From positions 496,001 to 560,000 of the forward strand of contig NZ_WVHL01000001.1 of NCBI RefSeq assembly GCF_009861525.1: 64,000 nucleotides of DNA, in the 5' to 3' direction. The stretch comes from Pseudomonas sp. LD120 (lineage in GTDB: Bacteria > Pseudomonadota > Gammaproteobacteria > Pseudomonadales > Pseudomonadaceae). Below, one piece after another: positions 18,594-30,451 of the stretch (the first letter of the stretch is position 1; every line of letters begins with the position of its first letter). The translations under genes and the position numbers were made by a program. The notes below the pieces were generated by a model, which worked only from the letters and a program-made list of their open reading frames with translations, ran no database searches and was not told the DNA's origin.

Positions 18594-18625
18594 CAGAACA
18601 CTCCTTTGCCCGGCCAATCGAGGCG

Positions 18626-19789
18626 TCAGGCCTTGGCCCGGGCTTCCAGGACTTCAACCGCCGGCAGCACCTTGCCCTCGACGAACTCTAGGAACGCGCC
18701 ACCGCCGGTAGAAATGTAGGAGATCTGCTGGGCCACGCCATACTTGTCGATGGCCGCCAGGGTGTCGCCACCGCCTGCGATGGAGAACGCGGCGCTGTCG
18801 GCGATGGCCTGGGCCAGCACTTGGGTTCCGTTGCCGAACTGGTCGAACTCAAACACGCCCACCGGACCGTTCCAGAGGATGGTCTTGGAAGATTTCAGCA
18901 GCTCGGCGAACTGCGCGGCAGTCTGTGGACCGATGTCGAGGATCATGTCGTCGGCCGCTACGTCAGCGATCAGCTTGACGGTAGCTTCGGCGCTTTCGGC
19001 GAACTCCTTGGCCACGACCACGTCCACCGGCAGCGGCACGCTGACCTTGGCGGCGATGGCACGGGCCGTGTCCAGCAGATCAGGCTCGTACAACGACTTG
19101 CCCACCGGATGACCGGCCGCAGCCAGGAAGGTATTGGCAATGCCTCCGCCCACGATCAACTGGTCGCAGATCTGGCTCAGGCTGTTGAGCACATCAAGCT
19201 TGGTCGACACCTTGGAGCCGGCAACAATGGCCGCCATCGGCTTGGCCGGGTTGCCCAGGGCCTTGCCCAGCGCATCCAGCTCGGCCGCCAGCAAAGGACC
19301 TGCAGCAGCCACCTTGGCGAACTTGGCCACGCCATGGGTCGAACCCTCGGCGCGGTGCGCGGTGCCGAAGGCATCCATCACAAACACGTCGCACAGCGCT
19401 GCGTATTGCTGGGCCAATTCGTCGGCGTTCTTTTTCTCGCCCTTGTTGAAGCGCACGTTCTCAAACAGCACGATGTCGCCGGCCTTGACCTCGACGCCGC
19501 CCAAGTAGTCAGCCACCAACGGCACTTCGCGGCCCAGGGCGCGGCTCAGGTAATCGGCTACCGGCTTGAGGCTGTTCTCGGCGGAAAACTCGCCTTCGGT
19601 CGGGCGACCCAAGTGCGAGCAAACCATCACTGCCGCACCTTTTTCCAGGGCCAGCTTGATGGTCGGCAGCGAAGCCAGGATCCGCGCATCGCTGGTGACA
19701 ACACCGTCCTTGACTGGGACGTTGAGGTCTTCGCGGATCAGTACGCGCTTACCTTGCAGATCGAGGTCGGTCATCTTCAACACGGTCAT
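18626..19789 (-). CDS. pgk: phosphoglycerate kinase
   Basis: 387 residues from ATG 19789, the standard length. It makes ATP and 3-phosphoglycerate from 1,3-bisphosphoglycerate in glycolysis and runs in reverse in gluconeogenesis. Signatures: [13 protein letters not shown] (the RxDLNVP motif), [35 protein letters not shown], the nucleotide site [13 protein letters not shown] and [14 protein letters not shown] near the C-terminus. The open frame extends upstream but the extra 34 residues are out of family. It follows epd with a 17-base gap, in the same operon. Confidence 0.97.
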   Translation of the reverse strand: MTVLKMTDLDLQGKRVLIREDLNVPVKDGVVTSDARILASLPTIKLALEKGAAVMVCSHLGRPTEGEFSAENSLKPVADYLSRALGREVPLVADYLGGVEVKAGDIVLFENVRFNKGEKKNADELAQQYAALCDVFVMDAFGTAHRAEGSTHGVAKFAKVAAAGPLLAAELDALGKALGNPAKPMAAIVAGSKVSTKLDVLNSLSQICDQLIVGGGIANTFLAAAGHPVGKSLYEPDLLDTARAIAAKVSVPLPVDVVVAKEFAESAEATVKLIADVAADDMILDIGPQTAAQFAELLKSSKTILWNGPVGVFEFDQFGNGTQVLAQAIADSAAFSIAGGGDTLAAIDKYGVAQQISYISTGGGAFLEFVEGKVLPAVEVLEARAKA

Positions 19790-19806
19790 GGGTCGCAATT
19801 CCTGGG

Positions 19807-20871
19807 TTACTGAATGGTAGAGACAGGGAGTGGAGCAGCTGTTTGCAGGTAATGTCCTGCAACATCCAGCATGCGGTTGGCAAAGCCCCATTCGTTGTCG
19901 AACCAGGCCAGGATGTTCACCAGCCGGGGGCCGGAAACACGGGTCTGACTGGCATCGACGATCGCCGAATGAGGGTCATGATTGAAATCACAGCTGGCGT
20001 GAGGCAGCTCGGTGTAAGCCAACAGCCCCTTGAGCGGACCGCTGGTGGCGGCCTCGCGCAGGATCCGGTTGACCTCGGTGGCGTCGGTGTCATTGACGGT
20101 CTGCATGGTGATGTCGAGGCAAGACACATTGACCGTTGGCACGCGCACAGCTTTGGCCTGGATTCTCCCGGCAAGTTCCGGCAACAGACGCTCGATACCA
20201 CGCGCCAGACCAGTGGACACCGGGATCACCGACTGGAAGGCCGAACGGGTGCGGCGCAGGTCTTCATGGTGATAGGCGTCGATCACCGGCTGATCGTTCA
20301 TGGCCGAGTGAATGGTGGTGATCGACACGTACTCCAGGCCAATCGCCTGATTCAGCAGACGCAACAGCGGCACGCCGCAATTGGTGGTGCAGGAGGCGTT
20401 GGACACCAGCAGTTCATTGCCAATCAGGCCATCCTGATTCACCCCGTAGACGATGGTGGCGTCGACATCCGACTCGCTGGCCATCGGCTGGGAGAACAAC
20501 ACTCGCGGAGCGCCGGCGTCGAGAAAGCGCTGGCCATCTTCACGGGTGTTGTAGGCACCGGAGCATTCCAGCACCAGGTCGACGCCCAGGGACGCCCAGT
20601 CGATGCCTTCGGGGGTAGCACTGCGTAGCACTTTCACGCAGTTGCCATTGATATGCAGACAATCGCCGTCGACCTTCACTTCACCGGGAAACCGGCCGTG
20701 GGTGGAGTCGAAGCGCGTCAGGTATTCGATGCTGGCCATGTCGGCCAGGTCATTGATGGCGACGATCTCGAATCCGGCCGCAGCCCCCCGCTCGAAGAGA
20801 GCACGCAAGACGCAACGACCAATCCGGCCGTAGCCGTTGAGTGCAACTTTATAGGGACGCGGTTGGGGCAT
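19807..20871 (-). CDS. epd: D-erythrose-4-phosphate dehydrogenase
   Basis: 354 residues from ATG 20871. A GapA-like NAD enzyme that oxidises erythrose-4-phosphate to 4-phosphoerythronate, the first step of the DXP-dependent pyridoxal phosphate pathway. Visible: [21 protein letters not shown] (Rossmann), the catalytic [14 protein letters not shown] with nucleophilic cysteine, [17 protein letters not shown] and [13 protein letters not shown] (the Epd-type version of the GAPDH substrate loop) and [14 protein letters not shown]. The CDFNHDPHS block and its place between tkt and pgk favour Epd over GapA. The GAGA before the ATG is a weak ribosome site. Confidence 0.92.
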   Translation of the reverse strand: MPQPRPYKVALNGYGRIGRCVLRALFERGAAAGFEIVAINDLADMASIEYLTRFDSTHGRFPGEVKVDGDCLHINGNCVKVLRSATPEGIDWASLGVDLVLECSGAYNTREDGQRFLDAGAPRVLFSQPMASESDVDATIVYGVNQDGLIGNELLVSNASCTTNCGVPLLRLLNQAIGLEYVSITTIHSAMNDQPVIDAYHHEDLRRTRSAFQSVIPVSTGLARGIERLLPELAGRIQAKAVRVPTVNVSCLDITMQTVNDTDATEVNRILREAATSGPLKGLLAYTELPHASCDFNHDPHSAIVDASQTRVSGPRLVNILAWFDNEWGFANRMLDVAGHYLQTAAPLPVSTIQ

Positions 20872-20927
20872 GAGGTTCTCGATGACCGGGGATCGTACCG
20901 TCAGCGTGGTGCTGCCTGTCATGTCGT

Positions 20928-20992
20928 CATCGCGAGCAAGCTCGCCCGCACAGGGATGTCGTGCCCCCCTGTACGCGCGAGCTTGCTCCGAG
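20928..20992. repeat. REPIN (GCGAGCAAGCTCGC family)
   Basis: Inverted arms CGCGAGCAAGCTCGC (20931-20945) and GCGCGAGCTTGCTCC (20975-20989) around a short loop, in the 150-base gap between tkt and epd. This is the most widespread type of pseudomonad REP. Confidence 0.82.
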
Positions 20993-21021
20993 CGTCAGAC
21001 CAGACAAACCCACTAACGGGT

Positions 21022-23019
21022 TTAGTCTTCCAGCAGCTCTTCAGCCTGACCCAGGATGTTGTCCAGGGTGAAGCCGAACTCTTCGAACAAGGCCGGCGCA
21101 GGCGCCGACTCGCCGTAGGTGGTCATGCCGATCACGCGGCCTTCCAGGCCCACGTACTTGAACCAGAAGTCGGCATGAGCAGCCTCGATGGCGATCCGCG
21201 CGCTGACCTGCAGCGGCAACACCGATTGTTTGTAGCCTGCATCCTGGGCGTCGAACACGCTGGTGCACGGCATGGAAACCACCCGCACCTTACGACCTTG
21301 TTCGGTCAGTTTGTCGAACGCCTGAACCGCCAGGCCCACTTCCGAACCGGTAGCGATCAGGATCAGCTCAGGCTCGCCTGCGCAGTCTTTCAACACGTAG
21401 CCACCGCGGCTGATGTCGGCGATCTGGCCGGCATCACGAGTTTGGTGCTGCAGGTTCTGACGGGAGAAGATCAGCGCCGATGGGCCGTCCTTGCGCTCCA
21501 GAGCGTACTTCCAGGACACCGCCGACTCCACGGCATCGGCCGGGCGCCAGGTGTCGAGGTTCGGGGTGCTGCGCAGGCTGGTCAGTTGCTCGATCGGCTG
21601 GTGAGTCGGGCCGTCTTCGCCCAGACCGATGGAGTCGTGGGTGTAGACGTGGATCACCCGCTGCTTCATCAGCGCCGACATGCGCACCGCATTGCGGGCG
21701 TATTCCATGAACATCAGGAAGGTCGCGCCGTAAGGCACCAGGCCGCCGTGCAGGGCAACCCCGTTCATGATTGCGGTCATGCCGAACTCGCGCACGCCGT
21801 AGTACATGTAGTTGCCGCTGGCGTCTTCAGCGCTGACGCCCTTGCAGCCTTTCCACAGGGTCAGGTTGGAACCCGCCAGGTCGGCCGAGCCGCCGAGGAA
21901 CTCAGGCAGCAGCGGACCGAAGGCGTTCAGGGTGTTCTGGCTGGCTTTACGGCTGGCGATGGTTTCGCCCTTGGCCGCCACTTCAGCGATGTAGGCATTG
22001 GCCTTCTCGGCGAAGTCCGCTGGCAAATCACCGGCAAGGCGACGCACCAGCTCGTTGGCTTCGGTCGGGAATGCAGCGGAGTAGGCCGCGAAACGCTGAT
22101 CCCACTCGGCTTCCACGGCGCGGCCAGTTTCTTTGGCGTCCCACTCGGCGTAGATATCAGCCGGGATTTCGAACGGGCCGTGATTCCAGTTCAGCGCGGT
22201 GCGAGTCAGGGCGATTTCCTCGGCACCCAGTGGCGCGCCGTGGCAGTCTTCCTTGCCCTGCTTGTTCGGCGAACCGAAACCGATGGTGGTCTTGCAGCAG
22301 ATCAGAGTCGGCAGCGGGCTCTTGCGCGCGGTGTCGATGGCGGTCTTGATCTCTTCCGGATCGTGGCCGTCAACGTTGCGGATCACCTGCCAGTTGTAGG
22401 CTTCGAAACGCTTCGGCGTGTCGTCGGTGAACCAGCCTTCGACTTCACCGTCGATGGAAATGCCGTTGTCATCGTAGAAAGCAATCAGCTTGCCCAGGCC
22501 CAGCGTGCCGGCCAGGGACGCCACTTCGTGGGAAATGCCCTCCATCATGCAGCCATCACCCAGGAACACGTAGGTGTGGTGATCGACGATGTCGTGACCT
22601 GGACGGTTGAACTGGGCCGCCAGGACTTTTTCTGCCAGGGCGAAGCCCACGGCATTGGCCAGGCCCTGACCCAATGGGCCGGTGGTGGTTTCCACGCCCG
22701 GGGTGTAGCCGAACTCCGGGTGGCCCGGGGTGCGGCTGTGCAGTTGGCGGAAGTTTTTCAGGTCATCGATCGACAGGTCGTAGCCGGTCAGGTGCAACAG
22801 CGAGTAGATCAGCATCGAGCCGTGACCGTTGGACAGCACGAAGCGGTCGCGGTCGGCGAAGGATGGATTGCTCGGGTTGTGCTTAAGGTAGTCACGCCAA
22901 AGTACTTCGGCGATATCCGCCATACCCATGGGGGCACCTGGATGGCCGCTGTTGGCTTTTTGCACGGCATCCATGCTGAGTGCACGAATGGCGTTGGCAC
23001 GCTCACGACGGCTGGGCAT
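21022..23019 (-). CDS. tkt: transketolase
   Basis: 665 residues. A thiamine-diphosphate enzyme of the non-oxidative pentose phosphate pathway. Motifs: [30 protein letters not shown] at the start, the ThDP-binding [44 protein letters not shown], and [16 protein letters not shown] with the [14 protein letters not shown] block. AGGAG sits eight bases before ATG 23019. It opens the minus-strand block leading to epd and pgk and is divergent from the ArsR/methyltransferase gene across a 259-base region containing the palindrome described below. Confidence 0.97.
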   Translation of the reverse strand: MPSRRERANAIRALSMDAVQKANSGHPGAPMGMADIAEVLWRDYLKHNPSNPSFADRDRFVLSNGHGSMLIYSLLHLTGYDLSIDDLKNFRQLHSRTPGHPEFGYTPGVETTTGPLGQGLANAVGFALAEKVLAAQFNRPGHDIVDHHTYVFLGDGCMMEGISHEVASLAGTLGLGKLIAFYDDNGISIDGEVEGWFTDDTPKRFEAYNWQVIRNVDGHDPEEIKTAIDTARKSPLPTLICCKTTIGFGSPNKQGKEDCHGAPLGAEEIALTRTALNWNHGPFEIPADIYAEWDAKETGRAVEAEWDQRFAAYSAAFPTEANELVRRLAGDLPADFAEKANAYIAEVAAKGETIASRKASQNTLNAFGPLLPEFLGGSADLAGSNLTLWKGCKGVSAEDASGNYMYYGVREFGMTAIMNGVALHGGLVPYGATFLMFMEYARNAVRMSALMKQRVIHVYTHDSIGLGEDGPTHQPIEQLTSLRSTPNLDTWRPADAVESAVSWKYALERKDGPSALIFSRQNLQHQTRDAGQIADISRGGYVLKDCAGEPELILIATGSEVGLAVQAFDKLTEQGRKVRVVSMPCTSVFDAQDAGYKQSVLPLQVSARIAIEAAHADFWFKYVGLEGRVIGMTTYGESAPAPALFEEFGFTLDNILGQAEELLED

Positions 23020-23211
23020 CGCTGATCTCCTGAGGATTGAATAAAACGAAACGGAAAAAAGGCCTGCATTTTCCCTCAGGCGTCTGGCGGGGGCAATGAC
23101 AGATAGTCACTCAGGCATGTTTTTCCCACGGATGAACACACAATCCCCTGATGAGCCTTCTTTGCCGTTCGTTAAGTGACATGACCGAGGCTCTGGCAAA
23201 GGCCTTCCGGC

Positions 23212-23241
23212 GACCAATATCAAAACTTTTTGATATTGGTC
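23212..23241. promoter_or_regulatory. perfect palindrome, candidate operator for the regulator-metK operon
   Basis: Two perfect 14-bp arms, GACCAATATCAAAA (23212-23225) and TTTTGATATTGGTC (23228-23241), separated by CT. It ends one base before a -35-like hexamer and lies between tkt and the ArsR-type gene. The symmetry and place fit a dimeric ArsR-family operator. No other copy was noticed in the window. Confidence 0.7.
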
Positions 23242-23270
23242 TTGCGAGCCGTTCCGGGCATCACTAGACT
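23242..23270 (+). promoter_or_regulatory. sigma-70-like promoter, possibly giving a leaderless message
   Basis: TTGCGA (23242-23247), a 17-base spacer, then TAGACT (23265-23270). Transcription would be expected to start around 23277, at or next to the ATG at 23279. The absence of any ribosome site before that ATG agrees with a leaderless or nearly leaderless message. Confidence 0.5.
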
Positions 23271-23278
23271 GCGCCCCT

Positions 23279-24274
23279 ATGAACCTGCACGCACCCTCTA
23301 TCGAACATGACAATTGCGACGAACTGGCAGCCCTGTGCAAAGCCGGCGGCGATCCGTTGCGACTGAATGTGCTGCGAGCCCTGACCAACGATTCGTTCGG
23401 CGTGCTGGAATTGGCTCAGATCTTCGCCACTGGCCAGTCAGGCATGAGTCATCACTTGAAGGTTCTGGCTCAGGCCAGCCTGGTGGCGACCCGCCGTGAA
23501 GGCAATGCAATTTTCTATCGCCGCGCCCTGCCCCATACCGAACTCCTGGGGGGCAAGCTGCACGCCGCATTGCTGGATGAAGTCGATCAACTGCCGTTGC
23601 CAGACGACGTGCAGTCGCGAATTAGCCTGGTGCATCGGCAACGAGCCGCGGCCAGCCAGGACTTTTTTTCTCGGGTGGCGGAGAAATTTCGCGCCCAGCA
23701 GGACCTTATCGCAGGACTGCCGCAGTACCGCGAGAGCGTCCTCGCGCTGCTGGACAAACTGAGCTTCAGTCCAATGGCCACGGCCATTGAAGTCGGTCCA
23801 GGCGACGGCGGATTCCTCCCCGATCTGGCCCGACGCTTTGCCCACGTCACCGCGCTGGATAACAGCCCGGCGATGCTTGAACTGGCGCGCCAGCTGTGTG
23901 AGCGCGAAACGCTGGCTAACGTCAGCCTGCAACTGGCCGATGCATTGGGTGACGTACAACTGACCGCCGACTGCGTGGTGCTGAATATGGTGCTGCACCA
24001 TTTCGCCGCGCCGGCCGAGGCCCTCAAGCAGATGGCCAATTTGCTGCAAGCAGGCGGCAGCCTGTTAGTGACAGACTTGTGCAGCCATGACCAGAGCTGG
24101 GCCAAAGAGGCTTGCGGTGATCTCTGGCTAGGCTTCGAACAAGATGATCTGGCCCGTTGGGCCACCGCTGCGGGACTGACTCCCGGGGACAGCCTCTATA
24201 TAGGCTTACGTAATGGTTTCCAGATCCAGGTCCGCCATTTTCAGCGACCGGCTGGCGACACTCACCATCGGTAA
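23279..24274 (+). CDS. ArsR-type regulator fused to a SAM-dependent methyltransferase domain
   Basis: 331 residues. Residues ~15-95 form an ArsR winged helix: CKAGGDPLRLNVLRALTNDSFGVLELAQIF, recognition helix GMSHHLKVLAQASLV, and wing RREGNAIFYRR. Residues ~145-320 are a class I methyltransferase fold with AIEVGPGDGGFLPDLARRF (motif I), VTALDNSPAMLELAR and VVLNMVLHHFAAPAEAL. It precedes metK by only 19 bases, so it likely senses SAM or SAH with its methyltransferase-like domain and represses this operon. ArsR-family SAH sensors are known in proteobacteria. Whether it methylates anything is unknown. Confidence 0.82.
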   Translation: MNLHAPSIEHDNCDELAALCKAGGDPLRLNVLRALTNDSFGVLELAQIFATGQSGMSHHLKVLAQASLVATRREGNAIFYRRALPHTELLGGKLHAALLDEVDQLPLPDDVQSRISLVHRQRAAASQDFFSRVAEKFRAQQDLIAGLPQYRESVLALLDKLSFSPMATAIEVGPGDGGFLPDLARRFAHVTALDNSPAMLELARQLCERETLANVSLQLADALGDVQLTADCVVLNMVLHHFAAPAEALKQMANLLQAGGSLLVTDLCSHDQSWAKEACGDLWLGFEQDDLARWATAAGLTPGDSLYIGLRNGFQIQVRHFQRPAGDTHHR

Positions 24275-24293
24275 ATTTTAGGAAACCGTCGAG

Positions 24294-25484
<1,191 letters not shown>

Positions 25485-25504
25485 GCTTCACCTGGCAACA
25501 CCCC

Positions 25505-25539
25505 AAGCCTCGCCGGGCACTTCTCGGCGAGGCTTTTTT
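25505..25539 (+). terminator. rho-independent terminator after metK
   Basis: An 11-bp stem AAGCCTCGCCG/CGGCGAGGCTT with a 9-base loop, followed by a T-run. It begins 20 bases after the metK stop. Confidence 0.92.
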
Positions 25540-25687
25540 GTAGCCGAAGGTTTCTCTCTGGCGCCGACAAACCCACAGCCCTCAAGGCCCCCACGGGCTG
25601 GCGATGACGCGCCCAGCCCTGGCGAAACACCCCGCAATCACCTCCGCCAGATCCCCCGCCCCAGCCCGCCTACCCTTCAGAACATGA

Positions 25688-27382
<1,695 letters not shown>

Positions 27383-27506
27383 CCCGCCGCCGGTGCCGGC
27401 GCATTGAACCACCTCGTCAGCAACGGGCTCCAACAGGCCACTTGCGATACAAACGCTGTATTTTTTCACTGGTTGTTTTTTGATCTTTTTTCACCTGGAG
27501 CCCTCA

Positions 27507-27902
27507 ATGAACCGTTTTCCAATGCTCGCCGCAATGACCCTGTGCAGCCTGATGAGCGCCCCCCTTCTGGCCGCCGAACCAGTGCCTCCGTTGACTGGCT
27601 GCGCCGCCAAACGCCAGGCCATCATGACCCAGATCGAACAGGCCAAGGCCCATGGCAACAGCGATCAGCAAGCCGGCCTGGAGCGCGCCTTGAGCAAAGT
27701 CACCGCCCACTGCACCGATGCGTCGCTGAGGAAGGAACGGGAAAACAAGGTACTGGAAGCCAAGCACGAAGTGAGCCGTCGCCAGGCCGACCTGGAAAAA
27801 GCCATGAACAAAGGCGACTCAGAGAAAATCAACAAGCGCAAAGACAAACTCGCCGAGTCCCGCAAGGAACTGCAAGAAGCCCTGGACGATCTGGACAAAT
27901 GA
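27507..27902 (+). CDS. DUF1090-family periplasmic protein
   Basis: 131 residues. A signal peptide (MNRFPMLAAMTLCSLMSAPLLAA) precedes a mature chain with two cysteines (LTGCAAKRQ and TAHCTDASL) and a long charged helix (KVLEAKHEVSRRQADLEKAM, then KRKDKLAESRKELQEALDDL). This is the DUF1090/YqjC layout; function is unknown. GGAG lies upstream of ATG 27507. It converges on the cytochrome gene, 28 bases away. Confidence 0.83.
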   Translation: MNRFPMLAAMTLCSLMSAPLLAAEPVPPLTGCAAKRQAIMTQIEQAKAHGNSDQQAGLERALSKVTAHCTDASLRKERENKVLEAKHEVSRRQADLEKAMNKGDSEKINKRKDKLAESRKELQEALDDLDK

Positions 27903-27930
27903 CCGTCGCCTTCCCTGGCGACCACATCAC

Positions 27931-28380
27931 TCAGTGATTACGAAACTCTTTGTGGCAGGCACTGCAGACGTCCTCGACTTTCTGTACAGCGGGCCCCAGG
28001 TTGCTGGCCTTGTAGGGCTGGACCTGACTGATGGTCACCAGTTCAGCGGTGGCGGCTTCAAGGTTGCGCGCCAGCTCCTGGAAACGTGCCTGCTTGCGCC
28101 AGACATCATCGGTGGCGCTGGTGTGGTCCTCTTCCTTGACCTCGGGGAAGTGCTTCCAGGGCTCATGGGACAGGCTGTCGAGCTTCACCGCCCCTTCGGC
28201 AAAGCGTGCGCCGTCGAAGGGGATCCGGCCACGCAGCATGCCCCCCAGGTCCTCGCCGGTCTTGAGCATCTGTTTGAAGATCGCCTTGCGCTGACCCAGA
28301 GGGGAATTGGGGTCGACACCGCCACAGGCGGAAAGCGTCAGGCAGGCCAGCAATACAACGGAAAGTCTTTTTAGCGTCAT
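27931..28380 (-). CDS. cytochrome c' / c-556 type lipoprotein
   Basis: 149 residues. A lipoprotein signal with lipobox TLSAC is followed by a four-helix-bundle chain and a C-terminal haem-attachment motif CSACH (VEDVCSACHKEFRNH), the class II cytochrome arrangement. The N-terminal GQRKAIFKQMLKTGEDLGGMLRGR is also family-typical. It would sit on the periplasmic side of a membrane. Partner and role (electron carrier or gas binding) are unknown. Confidence 0.85.
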   Translation of the reverse strand: MTLKRLSVVLLACLTLSACGGVDPNSPLGQRKAIFKQMLKTGEDLGGMLRGRIPFDGARFAEGAVKLDSLSHEPWKHFPEVKEEDHTSATDDVWRKQARFQELARNLEAATAELVTISQVQPYKASNLGPAVQKVEDVCSACHKEFRNH

Positions 28381-28512
28381 GATGGCTTCAGGTCAGGTCA
28401 CGGAAACGGCGGCCAGTATCCTCGTCTACCCGGCAAACACCAATAGCCCTATTAACAATAGGGGTTGTCCGCCGTCATTCAGGCAGTGGCCCACCCCTCA
28501 AGGAAACACAGC

Positions 28513-29685
28513 ATGAACCCGAGCTTCCTCCGCTGGCATCGCCACCTGCTCTGGACCCTGCCGGCTTTGGCGCTGCTTGCCGGCTGCAACGGCGGCGACA
28601 GTAGCAAGCCGTCAACCCACGCCCTGGCCACGTACAACAGCGCCTCATGGGAATCGCTGCCCAGCGTCGCCGATAACGACCTGCTGGCGGGCTTTGACTC
28701 CTGGCGCAGCGCCTGCAACCGCCTGAAAGCCGACCCGGTCTGGGGCACCACCTGCGCCGCAGCAGCCAATGTGGCGCAAGACCCCGGGGCCGTTCGCGGT
28801 TTTCTCAAGGAACACCTGCAGGTCTATGGCCTGCGCTCGGGCAGCGGCAGCAGCACCGGCCTGATCACCGGTTACTACGAACCGGTGTATCCCGGCAGCC
28901 TGACCCCGACCCCTGTGGCCAACGTGCCTGTTTACGGGGTGCCGGACGACATGATCATCGTCGCGCTGGACAGCCTCTACCCAGAACTCAAAGGCAAGCG
29001 CTTGCGGGGGCGGCTCGAAGGCCGGGTGCTCAAACCCTATGACGACGCGGCAACCATCGAGCGCCAAGGGGTCAAGGCGCCGGTGCTGGCCTGGTTGACC
29101 GATCCAATGGACCTGCAGTTTCTGCAGATCCAGGGCTCGGGCAGGATTCAACTGGATGACGGGCGCCAATTGCGAATCGGTTATGCCGACCAGAACGGCC
29201 ACCCTTATCGCCCCATCGGGCGTTGGCTGGTGGGCCAGGGCGAACTGAAGAAAGAAGACGTGACCATGGGCACCATCGCCGCCTGGGCCAAGGCTCACCC
29301 GACACGGATTACCGAATTGCTGGCCAGCAACCCGAGCTACGTCTTCTTCACCCGCAACCCCGACAGCAACGAAGGACCGAGAGGCTCGCTGAACGTCCCG
29401 TTGACCGCCGGCTACAGCGTTGCGGTGGACCGCAAGGTCATTCCCCTGGGCAGCCTGCTGTGGCTGTCCACCACCCGCCCCGACGGCAGCAGCCTGGTCC
29501 GTCCAGTCGCGGCCCAGGACACCGGCGGCGCCATCACCGGCGAGGTGCGCGCCGATCTGTTCTGGGGCACCGGCAACGCTGCCGGGCAACTGGCCGGCGA
29601 CATGAAGCAATCCGGCCAGATCTGGATGCTCTGGCCCAAAGGCGCGACCCTGCCCAGCGTCCCGGAAGTCAGCGACACCCCTTGA
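28513..29685 (+). CDS. mltA: membrane-bound lytic murein transglycosylase A
   Basis: 390 residues from ATG 28513 (AGGAA upstream). An outer-membrane lipoprotein that cleaves peptidoglycan to 1,6-anhydromuropeptides. Lipobox LLAGC is at about residues 20-24. Family blocks: GLITGYYEPVYPGS, LAWLTDPMDLQFLQIQGSGRIQL, SNPSYVFFT and the 3D-domain segment AAQDTGGAITGEVRADLFWGTGNAAG with the catalytic aspartate (QDTGGAI). A 7-bp hairpin (CCCTATT-AAC-AATAGGG, 28447-28463) lies upstream in the divergent region with the cytochrome gene. Confidence 0.93.
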   Translation: MNPSFLRWHRHLLWTLPALALLAGCNGGDSSKPSTHALATYNSASWESLPSVADNDLLAGFDSWRSACNRLKADPVWGTTCAAAANVAQDPGAVRGFLKEHLQVYGLRSGSGSSTGLITGYYEPVYPGSLTPTPVANVPVYGVPDDMIIVALDSLYPELKGKRLRGRLEGRVLKPYDDAATIERQGVKAPVLAWLTDPMDLQFLQIQGSGRIQLDDGRQLRIGYADQNGHPYRPIGRWLVGQGELKKEDVTMGTIAAWAKAHPTRITELLASNPSYVFFTRNPDSNEGPRGSLNVPLTAGYSVAVDRKVIPLGSLLWLSTTRPDGSSLVRPVAAQDTGGAITGEVRADLFWGTGNAAGQLAGDMKQSGQIWMLWPKGATLPSVPEVSDTP

Positions 29686-29741
29686 GCCCGGCTGGGCCGG
29701 CGGTAGCGTTCGTCATCTCGCTAGCACCGACAAGCCCCGCC

Positions 29742-30128
29742 TTAGAGCGAAACGAAGAAGAAGCTGGCGATCAATGCCATGCCCACGAACCACACCAGGG
29801 AGCGCAGGATCGCCCAGTCCGCCAGGTAGCAGATGATGTACAACAGGCGACTGGTGATGAACAACACAGCCAACACATTGATCGTCACCAACGAGGCGTT
29901 GCCCGCCACATGGGCGACGATCACCGCCGCGGCAAACGCCGGGGTCACTTCAAAACTGTTGAGCTGCGCGGCGTGCGCACGCCTGGCGAAACCTTGCAGG
30001 GTTTCCAGGAACGCCCGTGGATCGTGGTTCTGCCGTGGCCCGAACTGGCCACCGCTGAACTTGGCGATACCGGTACACAGGTACGGCAGGAAAATAGCGA
30101 TCAACACACACCAGAAAGCGACAGTCAT
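29742..30128 (-). CDS. MAPEG-family membrane protein
   Basis: 128 residues from ATG 30128 (AAGGA eight bases upstream). Four hydrophobic helices. GFARRAHAAQLNSFEVTPAFAAAVI and NVLAVLFITSRLLYIICYL match the MAPEG family (membrane-associated eicosanoid and glutathione metabolism) as found in bacteria. Substrate unknown; bacterial members are generally uncharacterised. It is convergent with mltA. Confidence 0.82.
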   Translation of the reverse strand: MTVAFWCVLIAIFLPYLCTGIAKFSGGQFGPRQNHDPRAFLETLQGFARRAHAAQLNSFEVTPAFAAAVIVAHVAGNASLVTINVLAVLFITSRLLYIICYLADWAILRSLVWFVGMALIASFFFVSL

Positions 30129-30161
30129 AACGCACATCCTTTTTAGAGTTTTAGGGAGTAT

Positions 30162-30379
30162 TCAGAGCTTCATCAGCAACATGCCCAGCAGCACCCACAA
30201 GCTAAGAGCCGGGGCCGGCCGAAAGGTTCTTTCAGGTAACCCATGACCCGCAGTACCAGAATCACGCTGATGTCACGCAATGCCGCCTTGGCAATCGATC
30301 CCAGCTGCATGACCCAAAGCACCAGAGCGTAGCTGAACAACTCACAGAATCCGTAAAGCACCCTACTGTGTCCCGCCAC
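30162..30379 (-). pseudogene. C-terminal remnant of a DMT (EamA-type) transporter
   Basis: About 72 codons resembling the last three helices of an EamA-type exporter: GFCELFSYALVLWVMQ, then AALRDISVILV, then YLKEPFGRPRLLA. A frameshift near the end is needed to reach the expected terminal helix LWVLLGMLLMKL and its TGA at 30162-30164. Several residues expected between ISVIL and YLKEP are missing, and nothing of the upstream part of the gene is present. It occupies the gap between the MAPEG gene and the antiporter gene. Confidence 0.68.
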
Positions 30380-30451
30380 GCCGCCGACACATCAAAGCCT
30401 TGGCCTGAAGCGTTCGGGCTGTTTTCACTGCAATCATCCAAAGGAGTCCGG

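Noticed and set aside
19790-19891. Upstream extension of pgk by 34 residues
   Set aside because: The extension is cysteine-rich and unlike any phosphoglycerate kinase, and it overlaps epd.
20653-23025. A 790-residue open frame on the plus strand opposite tkt
   Set aside because: It is the mirror of the transketolase gene in a high-GC region. The composition (rich in H, Q, G, V, A) is that of antisense frames, no start signal fits, and tkt is unmistakable.
23212-23241. The 30-bp palindrome as a terminator for tkt
   Set aside because: tkt is transcribed away from it and there is no suitable T-run; a 2-base loop is also unfavourable for RNA.
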